Positions 26,119 to 35,573 of a stretch of 64,000 nucleotides of DNA are shown in pieces; position 1 is the first letter of the stretch, and each line of letters begins with the position of its first letter. The notes below the pieces were generated by a model that was not told the origin of the DNA, made no database searches, and saw nothing but the letters and a program-made list of their open reading frames with translations. The stretch is from ELB16-189 sp018266435 (lineage in GTDB: Bacteria > Bacteroidota > Bacteroidia > Cytophagales > Cyclobacteriaceae), in the NCBI GenBank assembly GCA_030123525.1, contig CP126125.1, positions 2,852,001-2,916,000 of the forward strand, given 5' to 3'. The translations under genes were made by a program, and so were the position numbers.

Positions 26119-26736
26119 ATGCTCACCATCCTCAACTATGGCGTAGGCAACCTCGCCTCGATTAAAAATATGCTGAAGCGGGTAGGGATTGAGGCCGTTA
26201 TTTCTTCCGATGAGCAGGATATTCAACAGGCGGCAAAAATTATTTTGCCCGGTGTAGGGGCCTTTGATACCTGTGCTCAAAAATTGCAAGAGTCAGGGGT
26301 GACTTCTCTCCTGAAAAAAAAAGTGTATGAAGATAAAATCCCGTTACTCGGCATTTGCGTAGGGATGCAACTGTTGCTCGAAGGGAGCGAAGAAGGCGTA
26401 CTGCCTGGTTTAGGCTGGATCAAAGGCAAAAATGTGAGGTTTGATGTTGAAAAATTACCACAGCACTACAAAGTGCCGCACATCGGCTGGACGGAGGTAA
26501 CCGCTTCTAAAAAATCAGCGTTGACGGCAAACTTAGAAACTGAGGCGCGTTTTTATTTTGTGCACTCGTACCACGCCCAACTGGCTAATCCGGCTGATGA
26601 ACTGTTTGAGGCCGACTACGGCTACCGCTTTACTGCCGGGATACAGCATGAAAATATTTTTGGGGTACAGTTTCACCCGGAAAAGAGCCACCGGTTTGGC
26701 CGGCAGTTGCTCGAAAATTTTGTGATGTACCGATGA
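26119..26736 (+). CDS. hisH: HisH-type glutaminase subunit (amino-sugar pathway paralogue)
   Basis: A 205-residue class I glutamine amidotransferase. LPGVGAFD is near residue 43. The nucleophile Cys80 lies in LLGICVGMQLL, and His186 with Glu188 lie in QFHPEKSH, so the triad is intact. It hydrolyses glutamine and feeds ammonia to a HisF partner. No other histidine gene is present. The next two genes are a modified HisF and a WbpG-like amidotransferase, so this copy most likely serves acetamidino-sugar synthesis, as HisH2 does in Pseudomonas O-antigen loci. The stop overlaps the hisF ATG. Confidence 0.88.
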   Translation: MLTILNYGVGNLASIKNMLKRVGIEAVISSDEQDIQQAAKIILPGVGAFDTCAQKLQESGVTSLLKKKVYEDKIPLLGICVGMQLLLEGSEEGVLPGLGWIKGKNVRFDVEKLPQHYKVPHIGWTEVTASKKSALTANLETEARFYFVHSYHAQLANPADELFEADYGYRFTAGIQHENIFGVQFHPEKSHRFGRQLLENFVMYR

Positions 26737-27494
26737 AGCGCGTACGTGTTATTCCGGCCTTGCTGATGCAAGACGGTGGATTGGTAAAATCCATCCGGTT
26801 TAAAGCTCACAAATACGTGGGCGACCCGATCAATGCAGTAAAAATTTTTAATGAAAAAGGAGCTGATGAAATTGTGCTGCTAGATCGCTCGGCTTTTAAA
26901 ACCGGCCCCGACATGAGCCGCATTCAAGACATCGCCAGCGAAGCATTTATGCCGCTGGGCTACGGGGGTGGCATTACCACGCTGGAGCAGATACGCACAC
27001 TCATTGCCGGTGGGGTAGAGAAAGTAATCTTAAACACGGCTGCAGTTACTACACCTTCGCTGGTTACCGATGGCGCAAGCTATGTGGGTAGTCAAAGTAT
27101 AGTGGTGTCGCTTGATGTAAAGAAAAACTGGCTGGGTAAGTACAAGGTTTTCACACACAACGGCACAAAAGATAGCGGCATGGACCCGGTTGAGTTTGCC
27201 AAAAAAATGGAGACGGCCGGAGCCGGTGAAATTTTGCTTACCTCCATTGACCGGGACGGAACCTTTGGTGGTTATGATCTGAATCTGCTCAAAGCCGTTA
27301 CCTCAGTGCTGTCTATTCCGGTAGTAGCAGCAGGCGGTGCCGGCAGTCTTTATGATTTTGTGCAGGCCGTTGGCCAAGGGGCGTCAGCGGTGGCCGCGGG
27401 TAGTTTTTTTGTATTTCAACTGCCCCACCGGGCGGTATTAATCAGCTACCCCGCTGAGATAGAATTAAAAGAAAAAGTATTTTCGCGGTTGTAA
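26733..27494 (+). CDS. hisF: HisF-like cyclase subunit, catalytic Asp11 replaced
   Basis: A 253-residue TIM barrel clearly homologous to HisF: GDPINAVKIFNEKGADEIVLLD, GYGGGI, LDVKKN, and LTSIDRDGTFGGYD. In authentic HisF the catalytic Asp11 lies in the first strand (CLDVKDG). Here the aligned segment is PALLMQDG, with Leu at position 11, while the second catalytic-type Asp (SLD) is kept. Loss of Asp11 argues against imidazole-glycerol-phosphate synthesis. It fits a role as ammonia channel and docking partner for the adjacent amidotransferase. It overlaps hisH by 4 bp. Confidence 0.85.
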   Translation: MKRVRVIPALLMQDGGLVKSIRFKAHKYVGDPINAVKIFNEKGADEIVLLDRSAFKTGPDMSRIQDIASEAFMPLGYGGGITTLEQIRTLIAGGVEKVILNTAAVTTPSLVTDGASYVGSQSIVVSLDVKKNWLGKYKVFTHNGTKDSGMDPVEFAKKMETAGAGEILLTSIDRDGTFGGYDLNLLKAVTSVLSIPVVAAGGAGSLYDFVQAVGQGASAVAAGSFFVFQLPHRAVLISYPAEIELKEKVFSRL

Positions 27495-27512
27495 ATTTAA
27501 ACGTTTGAGGTT

Positions 27513-28667
27513 ATGATTTTAAGCAGCGCTGATTCTGATTACCAGCAATGTGCGATAAGTGTAATGGATAACATTGCCGACCCGGATATTTCGTTTGATG
27601 AAAAGGGAATCTGTAATTATTACTATGAGTACAAAAAAGCTGAAAAGGAAATGGTTTTTTCAGGCAACGAAGGAAAGAAACGACTCGAGCAAATTGCAAA
27701 TAACATTAAGCAAGCAGGTAGAGGAAAAAAGTATGATTGTATTCTCGGGTTAAGTGGTGGAATTGATAGTACTTACCTGGCTCTATTGGCCAAGCAATTA
27801 GGGCTTAAGCCTTTGTTGGTTCATTTTGACTATGGGTGGAACTCTGAAATTGCTGTTCAGAATATTGAACGTGCGGTCAATACCTTAGGCTTTGATTTAT
27901 ACACTCACGTAATGGACTGGGATGAGTTCAAGGATATATTACGTGCTTATTTTAAAGCTTCTGTTCTTGATCTCGATGTTCCGGCTGACCATATGATTTT
28001 TGCCGCATTGTTTAAAACAGCTAATAAGTATGGCATCAAATATATGTTGAGTGGAAACAATGTTCAGACAGAACACACGCTTCCTAAAACTTGGAACTAC
28101 AATAAATTTGATATTGTCAATTTGAGAAATATTCACAATAAGTTTGGAGAACGAAAATTGAAGCATTTTCCTAAGTTGGGTTTATGGTACAGTGCCTACT
28201 ACAGAGCCAGGGGGATTCAAAGTGTTCAATTATTAAATTGTGTTGAGTATAACAAAATGGAAGTTAAAAAAAAAATTACTGAAGAGCTCGGTTGGAAAGA
28301 TTATGGAGGTAAACATCACGAGTCGGTATTCACAAGATTTTATCAAGGCTATATACTTCCGAATAAATTTCATATAGACAAAAGAAAAGCCCATTTATCC
28401 AACTTGATTTTTTCGGGTCAGCTGACAAAACCAGAAGCTTTAAAGCAAATTGAGTCACCTCCTTACGATGAGAGGCTTCAAATGCAGGATAAGGAATACA
28501 TAGCTAAGAAACTGGGGTTCTCTACCAATGAATTTGATGAGTTGCTGCGTTTGCCCAATCGCACCCATCAGGAATTTGGTACGGATGTTAACCAACGTCA
28601 GGTATACTTTAAACTGATAAAATTAGCTCGGCCGCTAACGTCTTTAATAAAAAAAGTCAGGATATGA
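27513..28667 (+). CDS. N-acetyl sugar amidotransferase, WbpG-like
   Basis: A 384-residue ATP-pyrophosphatase family enzyme. The PP-loop SGGIDST is at residues 81-87, followed by LLVHFDYGWNSEIAVQNI and YMLSGNNVQTEHTLP, blocks characteristic of WbpG/PseA/LegE-type sugar amidotransferases. It would use ammonia from HisH/HisF to convert an N-acetyl group on a sugar nucleotide into an acetamidino group. The trio followed by a UDP-GlcNAc 2-epimerase mirrors the Pseudomonas B-band genes for UDP-ManNAc(3NAm)A, but the dehydrogenase and oxidase genes of that pathway are absent from this window. A/T-rich compared with hisH/hisF. Confidence 0.85.
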   Translation: MILSSADSDYQQCAISVMDNIADPDISFDEKGICNYYYEYKKAEKEMVFSGNEGKKRLEQIANNIKQAGRGKKYDCILGLSGGIDSTYLALLAKQLGLKPLLVHFDYGWNSEIAVQNIERAVNTLGFDLYTHVMDWDEFKDILRAYFKASVLDLDVPADHMIFAALFKTANKYGIKYMLSGNNVQTEHTLPKTWNYNKFDIVNLRNIHNKFGERKLKHFPKLGLWYSAYYRARGIQSVQLLNCVEYNKMEVKKKITEELGWKDYGGKHHESVFTRFYQGYILPNKFHIDKRKAHLSNLIFSGQLTKPEALKQIESPPYDERLQMQDKEYIAKKLGFSTNEFDELLRLPNRTHQEFGTDVNQRQVYFKLIKLARPLTSLIKKVRI

Positions 28668-29725
28668 TTGTTACTATTATTGGGGCACGTCCGCAGTTTA
28701 TAAAAGCAGCCATAGTTTCAAAAGCACTGAGCCAACAAAATATTGAAGAGATGATTATTCATACCGGGCAACATTACGATGCGCGCATGAGTGATATTTT
28801 TTTTAATGAACTGGGGCTGAAATACACACAGAACCTAAACATAGGGTCGGGCTCTCATGCTGCACAAACCGCAGAAATGATGATTAAAATTGAAGAAATA
28901 CTGCAACAAAAATTATCAGAAACTGAAGCTGTATTATTATACGGAGATACAAATAGTACCCTGGCGGGTGCAATTGTGGCATCAAAACTAGGAATTAAAA
29001 TTATACATGTAGAAGCAGGTTTGAGAAGTTTTAATAAAAATATGCCTGAAGAAATAAACCGGATTATGACAGATCATGTTTCAGATTTTCTTTTCTGCTC
29101 ATCTGATCATTCTGTAATTCAACTTAAAAAAGAAGGAATTGATAAAAATGTGTACGAGGTGGGTGATGTAATGTATGATGCAATGCTTTATTTCGGCTCG
29201 ATTGCAAACGAAATGATTCCTGATAGTTTTTTAAATACGCCTTTTTTTTTAGCAACGATACATCGGCCGCAGAATATTGATAATAAGGAGATACTCGGTA
29301 ATATCCTTTCAGCATTTGCTCAAAGCCCGGTTCCTCTGGTTTGGCCTCTTCACCCCAGGGCAAAAAAAGCCATAACAAATTTTGGGTTGCCTATTCCTGA
29401 AAATGTAACCATCAGAGAACCGTTTTCTTATTTCGAAATGCTAAAAGCACTTCGGTTATGCGATAAAGTGATTACTGATTCTGGTGGGTTGCAAAAGGAA
29501 TCATATTGGATGAGGAAACCTTGTATTACGTTACGAAACGAAACGGAATGGGTAGAGACACTTCATCATCAATGGAATGTAACAGTGGGCACAGAAATAA
29601 ATAAAATTGTTGAAGCAATGAAAATAGAAGTGCCTCAAAACTCCTGGACGCAACTGTACGGTGACGGTACCTCAGCAAAGAAAATAGCCACAATAATAAG
29701 TGAGGTTACATCCAAGACATGGTAA
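28664..29725 (+). CDS. wecB: UDP-N-acetylglucosamine 2-epimerase (non-hydrolysing), WecB/WbpI-like
   Basis: A 353-residue GT-B fold epimerase that interconverts UDP-GlcNAc-type and UDP-ManNAc-type sugars. Motifs: IGARPQFIKAA at the N-terminus, HTGQHYDARMSDIFF, YGDTNSTLAGA, EAGLRSFNKNMPEEINR, and ITDSGGLQKESYWM near the C-terminus. The ATG overlaps the stop of the amidotransferase gene, supporting action on the same pathway (a 2,3-diamino sugar epimerase like WbpI is an alternative). The end overlaps the next gene by 7 bp. Confidence 0.9.
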   Translation: MIVTIIGARPQFIKAAIVSKALSQQNIEEMIIHTGQHYDARMSDIFFNELGLKYTQNLNIGSGSHAAQTAEMMIKIEEILQQKLSETEAVLLYGDTNSTLAGAIVASKLGIKIIHVEAGLRSFNKNMPEEINRIMTDHVSDFLFCSSDHSVIQLKKEGIDKNVYEVGDVMYDAMLYFGSIANEMIPDSFLNTPFFLATIHRPQNIDNKEILGNILSAFAQSPVPLVWPLHPRAKKAITNFGLPIPENVTIREPFSYFEMLKALRLCDKVITDSGGLQKESYWMRKPCITLRNETEWVETLHHQWNVTVGTEINKIVEAMKIEVPQNSWTQLYGDGTSAKKIATIISEVTSKTW

Positions 29726-31071
29726 AGGTATTATTTCTGGTAATGGAATTTCCTCCCGTAAATACCACGGGTAATTTCAGGTCATTAAAATTTGTAAAAT
29801 ACCTCAAGGATTTTGGGGTTCAACCAATTGTAGTAACATTAAAAGAAGACGAAGCATCTCACTATTTCAAAGTACCTGTTGATAATTCGCTTCTTAAAGA
29901 GATACCCCCCGATACTCCTATTTTCCGGGTTCATTGCGAGGGTGAAGAAAAATACTATGGTAATAAATTGAAAAATTTTATTACCATTTTCTTCAGTATC
30001 AAAGATACACTTGCCGTGCGTTGGAAGAAGCACCTCTTTATTGAATTAGAAGCGATTATCAAGAGACACAGCCCTCAATTAATTTTCACATCACTACCTC
30101 CCTTTAGTTCAGGTAAGCTGGCAGTTCATGTGGCTAAAAAATTCAGGTTGCCTCTGATTGTTGATATGCGCGACTTATATGCAAATTGGGGAAATGTTCC
30201 TCACGGCAGTTTCGTTCATTATCTGTTAAAGCTATTTGAAGAAAGAATGATATTTCGCAGGGCTGCTAAGATCATAGGTGTTACGCCTCAGTTGATCAAA
30301 ACACTTAAAGCAACTCACCCGCTCGTCAAGGCAGAAAAATTTGTGGTTATTCCTAACGGATATGATTCAGATACGCATTTTCCAAGTCAAATTTTATTTA
30401 AAAACACAAGTGAAAATATCTCGATAGGCTATGTCGGATCTTTTTATTACAGCCCTAAGTCACGCGAAGAAATTCTGCTGCCATGGTGGAAGAGAAAAGG
30501 TCTTAAAATGCTCCGGTATGTCGCAGTGAAAGAAGATTGGTTGTACCGCACCCCTTATTTCTTTTTTAAATGCTTATCACAAGTTTTTTTAAAGTACCCT
30601 CAGTTAAAAAAGAGAGTCTGTGTAGAGTTTATAGGCAAACAACCGGATTGGCTGTTACCTATGATCGAAGGATTTAATTTAGCGGATAACGTAAAACTTC
30701 ATGGAGTGCTTCCTTATGAGAAAGCAATTTTTATTCAAAGTAAGATTGATTTAATGCTTACCACATCAGAGAAGGTATTGGATGGGTTTCAAGAACATTA
30801 TAGTTTACCTTCAAAAATTTTTGATTATGTTAAACTCGGAAAGCCGATCATTGCCTTTATAACACCGGGCATTCAAATGGAATTTATAAAAAAATCAGGA
30901 GTGGGGATTGTTTGCAACCCCGATGATATCGAGGAAGCAACAACTGTTTTAAGTGACTTGCTACAACATGGAAAAACTTTTTCACCGGATATGACTTATT
31001 TAAAAAAATACCATCGAAAAAATACAACCAGTCAACTGGCTGAGGTAATAAAGCTTACAACACCTGACTGA
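29719..31071 (+). CDS. Glycosyltransferase, GT4 family
   Basis: A 450-residue GT-B protein that opens with VKVLFLVMEFPPVNTTGNFR and has a long insert with basic and aromatic residues (about 240-290). The C-terminal donor domain contains ISIGYVGSFYYSP and YSLPSKIFDYVKLGKPIIAF, the E/D-rich donor-site block of WbuB-like enzymes. It overlaps the epimerase gene by 7 bp. Donor could be the acetamidino sugar made by the preceding genes; this is inference from order only. Confidence 0.8.
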   Translation: MVKVLFLVMEFPPVNTTGNFRSLKFVKYLKDFGVQPIVVTLKEDEASHYFKVPVDNSLLKEIPPDTPIFRVHCEGEEKYYGNKLKNFITIFFSIKDTLAVRWKKHLFIELEAIIKRHSPQLIFTSLPPFSSGKLAVHVAKKFRLPLIVDMRDLYANWGNVPHGSFVHYLLKLFEERMIFRRAAKIIGVTPQLIKTLKATHPLVKAEKFVVIPNGYDSDTHFPSQILFKNTSENISIGYVGSFYYSPKSREEILLPWWKRKGLKMLRYVAVKEDWLYRTPYFFFKCLSQVFLKYPQLKKRVCVEFIGKQPDWLLPMIEGFNLADNVKLHGVLPYEKAIFIQSKIDLMLTTSEKVLDGFQEHYSLPSKIFDYVKLGKPIIAFITPGIQMEFIKKSGVGIVCNPDDIEEATTVLSDLLQHGKTFSPDMTYLKKYHRKNTTSQLAEVIKLTTPD

Positions 31072-31074
31072 TAT

Positions 31075-32184
31075 ATGATTGTTCCTTTTATTGATTTGAG
31101 TTTACGGAATCACAGCTTTCGTAAAAAAATTCAAAAAATATTCCTTGATGTTTTTAAAAAAAATCAATTTATCGGGGGGCAATTTGTGCATGACTTTGAA
31201 CAGTCATTTGCTAATGAGCAAGATGCTAAACATGCAATATCTTGTGGTAATGGAACAGACGCTCTTTTTATTATTCTAAAAATGTTGGGCATTGGTGCGG
31301 GTGATGAGGTACTTCTTGCTGCCAATGCCTGCATAGCAGATGGTGAGGCTGTCAGCTTAACCGGGGCAACTCCTGTCTTTGTTGACGTAGATTCGTTTTA
31401 TTGCATTGACGGAAGGTTAATTGAAGAAAAAATCACAGTGCGAACTAAAGCTATATTGGCCGTTCATCTATATGGTCAGCTTTGCGATGTAGATAGGCTG
31501 GCAGAAATTTGTAAAAAAAACTCTTTGTTATTGGTTGAAGACTGTGCCCAATCTCATTTCTCTGAGTACAAAGGAAAAAAAGCGGGTATGTTTGGCATAG
31601 CCGCTGCATTTAGTTTTTATCCAACAAAAAATTTAGGCGCCTATGGCGATGCCGGCTGTATGATTACCAATGATGATGAGCTCGCTATAAAATTAAGAAT
31701 GTATGCCCGGCATGGCGCTCTAATTAAAAACCAGCATTTAATTGAAGGGGTGAATAGCCGAATGGACAGTTTACAAGCTGCAGTTTTGTTAACTAAACTC
31801 CCCTATATTCATGACTGGAATAAGCAACGCGTAGCAAATGCTGATTTGTATAATCATCTCCTGAGCGAGGTTAATGAAATTGTCTTGCCACAAACCCTAC
31901 CAGAAACTAAACACACTTACCACCTTTATGTTATACGGACTAAAGAACGCAACAAGCTGGCTGAATATTTGCGTACTCAAGGTGTGGAGACTGCCATTCA
32001 TTACCCTACTGCGCTTCCGTTTTTGCAAGCTTATCGTTACCTGAATCATACACCTGCCGATTTTCCGGTAGCAGATCAACAGCAGCACGAAATTTTGTCA
32101 CTGCCCATGTTTCCCGGGTTGACTCATCAGCAGATTGAGTACACCGCTAACTGCATCAAAGACTTTTATAGTAAGAAGAAGTAA
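31075..32184 (+). CDS. PLP-dependent sugar aminotransferase, DegT/DnrJ/EryC1/StrS family
   Basis: A 369-residue aminotransferase. The PLP Schiff-base lysine is Lys185 in SFYPTKNLGAYGDAG, Asp156 in VEDCAQSH supports the ring nitrogen, and CGNGTDAL binds phosphate. The YPTKNLGAYGDAG form is that of 3-amino-sugar enzymes (WbpE, FdtB, QdtB type) rather than the NGNK form seen at 47441. It could make the 3-amino group of a 2,3-diamino sugar for the HisH/HisF/WbpG pathway. Confidence 0.9.
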   Translation: MIVPFIDLSLRNHSFRKKIQKIFLDVFKKNQFIGGQFVHDFEQSFANEQDAKHAISCGNGTDALFIILKMLGIGAGDEVLLAANACIADGEAVSLTGATPVFVDVDSFYCIDGRLIEEKITVRTKAILAVHLYGQLCDVDRLAEICKKNSLLLVEDCAQSHFSEYKGKKAGMFGIAAAFSFYPTKNLGAYGDAGCMITNDDELAIKLRMYARHGALIKNQHLIEGVNSRMDSLQAAVLLTKLPYIHDWNKQRVANADLYNHLLSEVNEIVLPQTLPETKHTYHLYVIRTKERNKLAEYLRTQGVETAIHYPTALPFLQAYRYLNHTPADFPVADQQQHEILSLPMFPGLTHQQIEYTANCIKDFYSKKK

Positions 32185-32217
32185 ATAAAACTAGACTGAA
32201 AGAACACTAAAAATTTT

Positions 32218-33342
32218 ATGGCTTCAACTGAAATTATAGAAAAACAGGATACCCGAATACCCCAACTCGATGGCTTGCGCGGAGTGGCCGTACTGATGGT
32301 GGTTTTATTCCATTATATTAACAATGGCTACCCTTTAGCGGAGCAGGATAACCTGGGGACATTTGAAAATATTTTAGTTAAAGTTACTTACTTTGGCTGG
32401 ACAGGTGTAGATCTTTTTTTTGTATTGTCAGGGTTTTTAATTGGTTCTATCTTATTTAAGAACATTGGGTCGCCCAATTTCTTCCGTACGTTTTATATCC
32501 GCAGGGCAGCCCGCATCATTCCTGTTTATTTTATGTTGCTCATTGTTTTTTGGGTTGTTAAACAAACTTCCTGGTATCAGAGTGATGCTTACATCTTTCA
32601 GAAAAACCTGCCTTTGCTTCCTTACTTTCTCTTTTTGCAAAATTTTGTGATGTCTTTTGCGGGCCATTTTGGCCCGGAGGCATTGACCCCCACCTGGTCG
32701 CTGGCTGTGGAGGAGCAGTTTTATTTGCTCATACCACTCCTTATTTTTTATACCCCGCCCCGTTTCTTAAAATACATTATTGTGGCTTGTCTTTTGGGGG
32801 CTCCGGTAGCCAGATTATTTGCTCATAACTGGTATGAAAAGTACACAGCCTTGTATTGCCGTATCGATTCGCCCATGGCGGGAATATTATTAGCTTACTT
32901 GTTTCACTTTCCGCATATAAAAAAATATTTAGTGAATAACCCTAAAAAAATTGCAACGTTATTGGCAGGGGTTGTATTGTTATCCGGTCTTCTTTACCGC
33001 AGGTCTGATCCGGGCATATTTAACCACACCTTGTTAGCGATGATTTTCTTTATGATAATTATTTTGGCAGTTACACCGTCTTTTCGCATGTTTCAAACTG
33101 TGCTGACTAACCGATTGTTGGTTTTTATGGGAAGCATCTCTTACTTCTTCTATCTCTTTCATCAGTTGATCAACGGACTGTTTCATCTTCTTATTCTTAA
33201 CCAAAAAATACCTGTGATTATTGGAGCGCCATCTGTTTTGGTTTCAATGGCTGCCTTTGTTGTTACACTTATTTTGGCGGTTTTGTCAAAACGCTTTATC
33301 GAACAACCGTTGATTAACGCATCGCATCAGTTTTTGTATTGA
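32218..33342 (+). CDS. Acyltransferase 3 (OafA-like) membrane O-acyltransferase
   Basis: A 374-residue integral membrane protein with about ten helices. Family motifs are RIPQLDGLRGVAVLMVVLFH (with the catalytic-type His after LxxGLRG), GVDLFFVLSGFLIG and TPTWSLAVEEQFYLL. These enzymes move acyl groups, usually acetyl, from the cytoplasm onto periplasmic or lipid-linked glycans. It is one of three acetyl/acyltransferases in the locus. Confidence 0.9.
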   Translation: MASTEIIEKQDTRIPQLDGLRGVAVLMVVLFHYINNGYPLAEQDNLGTFENILVKVTYFGWTGVDLFFVLSGFLIGSILFKNIGSPNFFRTFYIRRAARIIPVYFMLLIVFWVVKQTSWYQSDAYIFQKNLPLLPYFLFLQNFVMSFAGHFGPEALTPTWSLAVEEQFYLLIPLLIFYTPPRFLKYIIVACLLGAPVARLFAHNWYEKYTALYCRIDSPMAGILLAYLFHFPHIKKYLVNNPKKIATLLAGVVLLSGLLYRRSDPGIFNHTLLAMIFFMIIILAVTPSFRMFQTVLTNRLLVFMGSISYFFYLFHQLINGLFHLLILNQKIPVIIGAPSVLVSMAAFVVTLILAVLSKRFIEQPLINASHQFLY

Positions 33343-33375
33343 TATGAATTGGCTTGTATTAAATAGTTATTCCCA

Positions 33376-34539
33376 TTGAAACCCCGGTTAGCAATTATTA
33401 CCACTCACCCCATTCAGTATAACGCCCCGTTATTTCGTTGGCTGGTTAAAAGAGGTAACGTAGAGGTGATGGTCTTTTATACGTGGGGAAAGGAATCATT
33501 AGCAAAGTACGACCCCGGCTTTCAAAAAAAAATAGCCTGGGATATTCCACTATTAGACGGGTACGCTTACACATTTGTTGAAAATATTTCTACGAATAAG
33601 GGCTCACATCATTACCGGGGCATTGTCAATCCTTCCCTGGTTGGCTTGCTTAAAAACTGGAACCCCGATGCCATCCTGATTTATGGCTGGAACTTTAAAA
33701 GCCACCTGCAAGTAATGCGGCACTTTCATAAAAAAATACCTGTTCTTTTCAGAGGAGATTCTACGCTGCTGAACGAACCCCAAACGCTTTCTATAAAAAA
33801 AATAGCCAGAAGATTATTTTTACGCTGGGTTTACCGCCATATTGATTTTGCGCTGTACACCGGGTATTCTAATTACGATTATTTTTTAGCACACGGAGTA
33901 AAAAAAAATCAGTTGATTCATGCGCCTCATGCCATCGACCTTGAAAGATTTACTGGTTTAGAATCAGAATACTCTTCGAAAGCAAAGGAAAAACTGAGGG
34001 ACCTGGGCATCAATCCAGCCAGCAAAATTTTTTTATATGCCGGAAAATTAGAAGCTATAAAATGCATATCATTATTAGTGTTAGCCTATAGCGAACAAGT
34101 ATTATTGAATACCCATTTAGTTATTGTGGGAAACGGGAACCAAGAGGCCTCGCTTAAAAATGAATTTAAAAATTTTCAACATATTCATTTTCTTGATTTT
34201 CAAAACCAAAGTATGATGCCGGTCATTTATAGAATGGCTGATATTTTTGTTTTACCATCCCGAAGCGAAACTTGGGGGTTAGCTGCTAATGAAGCCATGG
34301 CGTGTGGTTGTGTTGTACTGATGAGTTCTGCCTGTGGCGCTTGCCGCGATCTTATTGTAGAAGGTAAAAACGGGTACTCGTTTCAGTCAGGCAATAAAGA
34401 AGACTTAAAAAATAAATTGAAAGTATTGGCCGAAAATGACCACCTTGATGAAATGAAAGCTTTTGCCAGAATGCATATTCAAAATTTTTCTTTTGAAAAA
34501 ATATGTGAAGCGATTGAAGGGTGCATTGGCAAGAAATGA
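33376..34539 (+). CDS. Glycosyltransferase, GT4 family
   Basis: A 387-residue GT-B enzyme starting at TTG (LKPRLAIITTHPIQYNAPLFR, a common GT4 opening). The donor domain includes FLYAGKLEAIKCISLLV and FVLPSRSETWGLAANEAMACG with the E-x7-E type motif. The end overlaps the next start. Specificity unknown. Confidence 0.85.
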   Translation: MKPRLAIITTHPIQYNAPLFRWLVKRGNVEVMVFYTWGKESLAKYDPGFQKKIAWDIPLLDGYAYTFVENISTNKGSHHYRGIVNPSLVGLLKNWNPDAILIYGWNFKSHLQVMRHFHKKIPVLFRGDSTLLNEPQTLSIKKIARRLFLRWVYRHIDFALYTGYSNYDYFLAHGVKKNQLIHAPHAIDLERFTGLESEYSSKAKEKLRDLGINPASKIFLYAGKLEAIKCISLLVLAYSEQVLLNTHLVIVGNGNQEASLKNEFKNFQHIHFLDFQNQSMMPVIYRMADIFVLPSRSETWGLAANEAMACGCVVLMSSACGACRDLIVEGKNGYSFQSGNKEDLKNKLKVLAENDHLDEMKAFARMHIQNFSFEKICEAIEGCIGKK

Positions 34540-35573
34540 TAACAGTAGGTATGAAAATAGTTCTTGTCGGCTCTGATAAAATTTATGCGATAGAAAATTT
34601 CTATGCCAAACACTTGGCAGGGCTTAGTGTGCAGGTAGTTCATTTTCCTGCTCAAAGTTTGTTTTACGATTATTATAAAAATAGTTTAAAGAATAAATTT
34701 TTTTTTAAGCTGGGCTTCTCCGCCATTTACCCGCGTATCAACGATCAATTACTTGAATTGGTTGAACATGAAAAGCCTGATGCGGTCTGGATTTTTAAGG
34801 GAATGGAAATTTTTCCGGATACGCTGAAACAACTCCGGGCAAAAAAAATTAAGCTGATCAATTATAACCCCGACAACCCTTTTGTGTTTAGTGGGAAGGG
34901 CAGCGGCAATAAAAACATTACGCAGTCTATTGAATGGTACGATTTGCATTTTACGTATAACCGGGAAATTCAAAAGAGACTGGAAAATGATTTTAAATTA
35001 AAGACCCAATACCTGCCTTTTGGTTTTGAAATTTCTGATGAATTAATGAATGGGTTGGTGCAACTGCCGGAAGAAAATTCAGTTTGCTTTATTGGCAATC
35101 CGGATCGTATCAGGGCTAAGTTTATCAATTCACTTTTGAATGACGGAATTGCAATCAACTTGTATGGAAACCACTGGTCAAAGTTTGTATTCGGCCCCCG
35201 GGCTATCATTCACCCACCGGTTTATGCCGAAGAACAATGGAAGACGCTGAGAAAGTACCGGGTTCAACTGAACATGATGCGCATACATAATTTAGATTCG
35301 CACAACATGCGCACCTTTGAAGTGCCCGGGGTAGGCGGAATCATGTTATCGGTAAATACTCCCGAACAAATTCTTTTCTTTGAAGATCAAAAGGAAGCAT
35401 TTTTTTATGACAGCGAAAGCCACTGCGCTGATTTGATTAAACAAATAATTGCATGGTCTCCACACGAGGCAAATGCTATTCGGGTGGCTGCCCGAAACCG
35501 GTCGTTGTCTAGCGGGTATGATTATCAAAGCCGGGCCCGTTTTGCTCTTTCTGAAATTGAAAAAATAGTGTGA
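34536..35573 (+). CDS. CgeB-like glycosyltransferase
   Basis: A 345-residue protein with a GT-B core similar to CgeB/GT1-family spore and polysaccharide proteins. It opens KIVLVGSDKIYAIENF, contains DAVWIFKGMEIFP and YNPDNPF, and ends with the diagnostic HNMRTFEVPGVGGIMLS. The start at 34536 is chosen because its ATG overlaps the previous stop as ATGA, the habit of this locus; ATG 34551 (MKIVLVG) is the main alternative, and 34521 lies deeper in the previous gene. Confidence 0.78.
   Translation: MITVGMKIVLVGSDKIYAIENFYAKHLAGLSVQVVHFPAQSLFYDYYKNSLKNKFFFKLGFSAIYPRINDQLLELVEHEKPDAVWIFKGMEIFPDTLKQLRAKKIKLINYNPDNPFVFSGKGSGNKNITQSIEWYDLHFTYNREIQKRLENDFKLKTQYLPFGFEISDELMNGLVQLPEENSVCFIGNPDRIRAKFINSLLNDGIAINLYGNHWSKFVFGPRAIIHPPVYAEEQWKTLRKYRVQLNMMRIHNLDSHNMRTFEVPGVGGIMLSVNTPEQILFFEDQKEAFFYDSESHCADLIKQIIAWSPHEANAIRVAARNRSLSSGYDYQSRARFALSEIEKIV

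Noticed and set aside
26119..27494. hisH/hisF as part of a histidine biosynthesis operon
   Set aside because: No other his gene is nearby, HisF lacks Asp11, and the following gene is a sugar amidotransferase.
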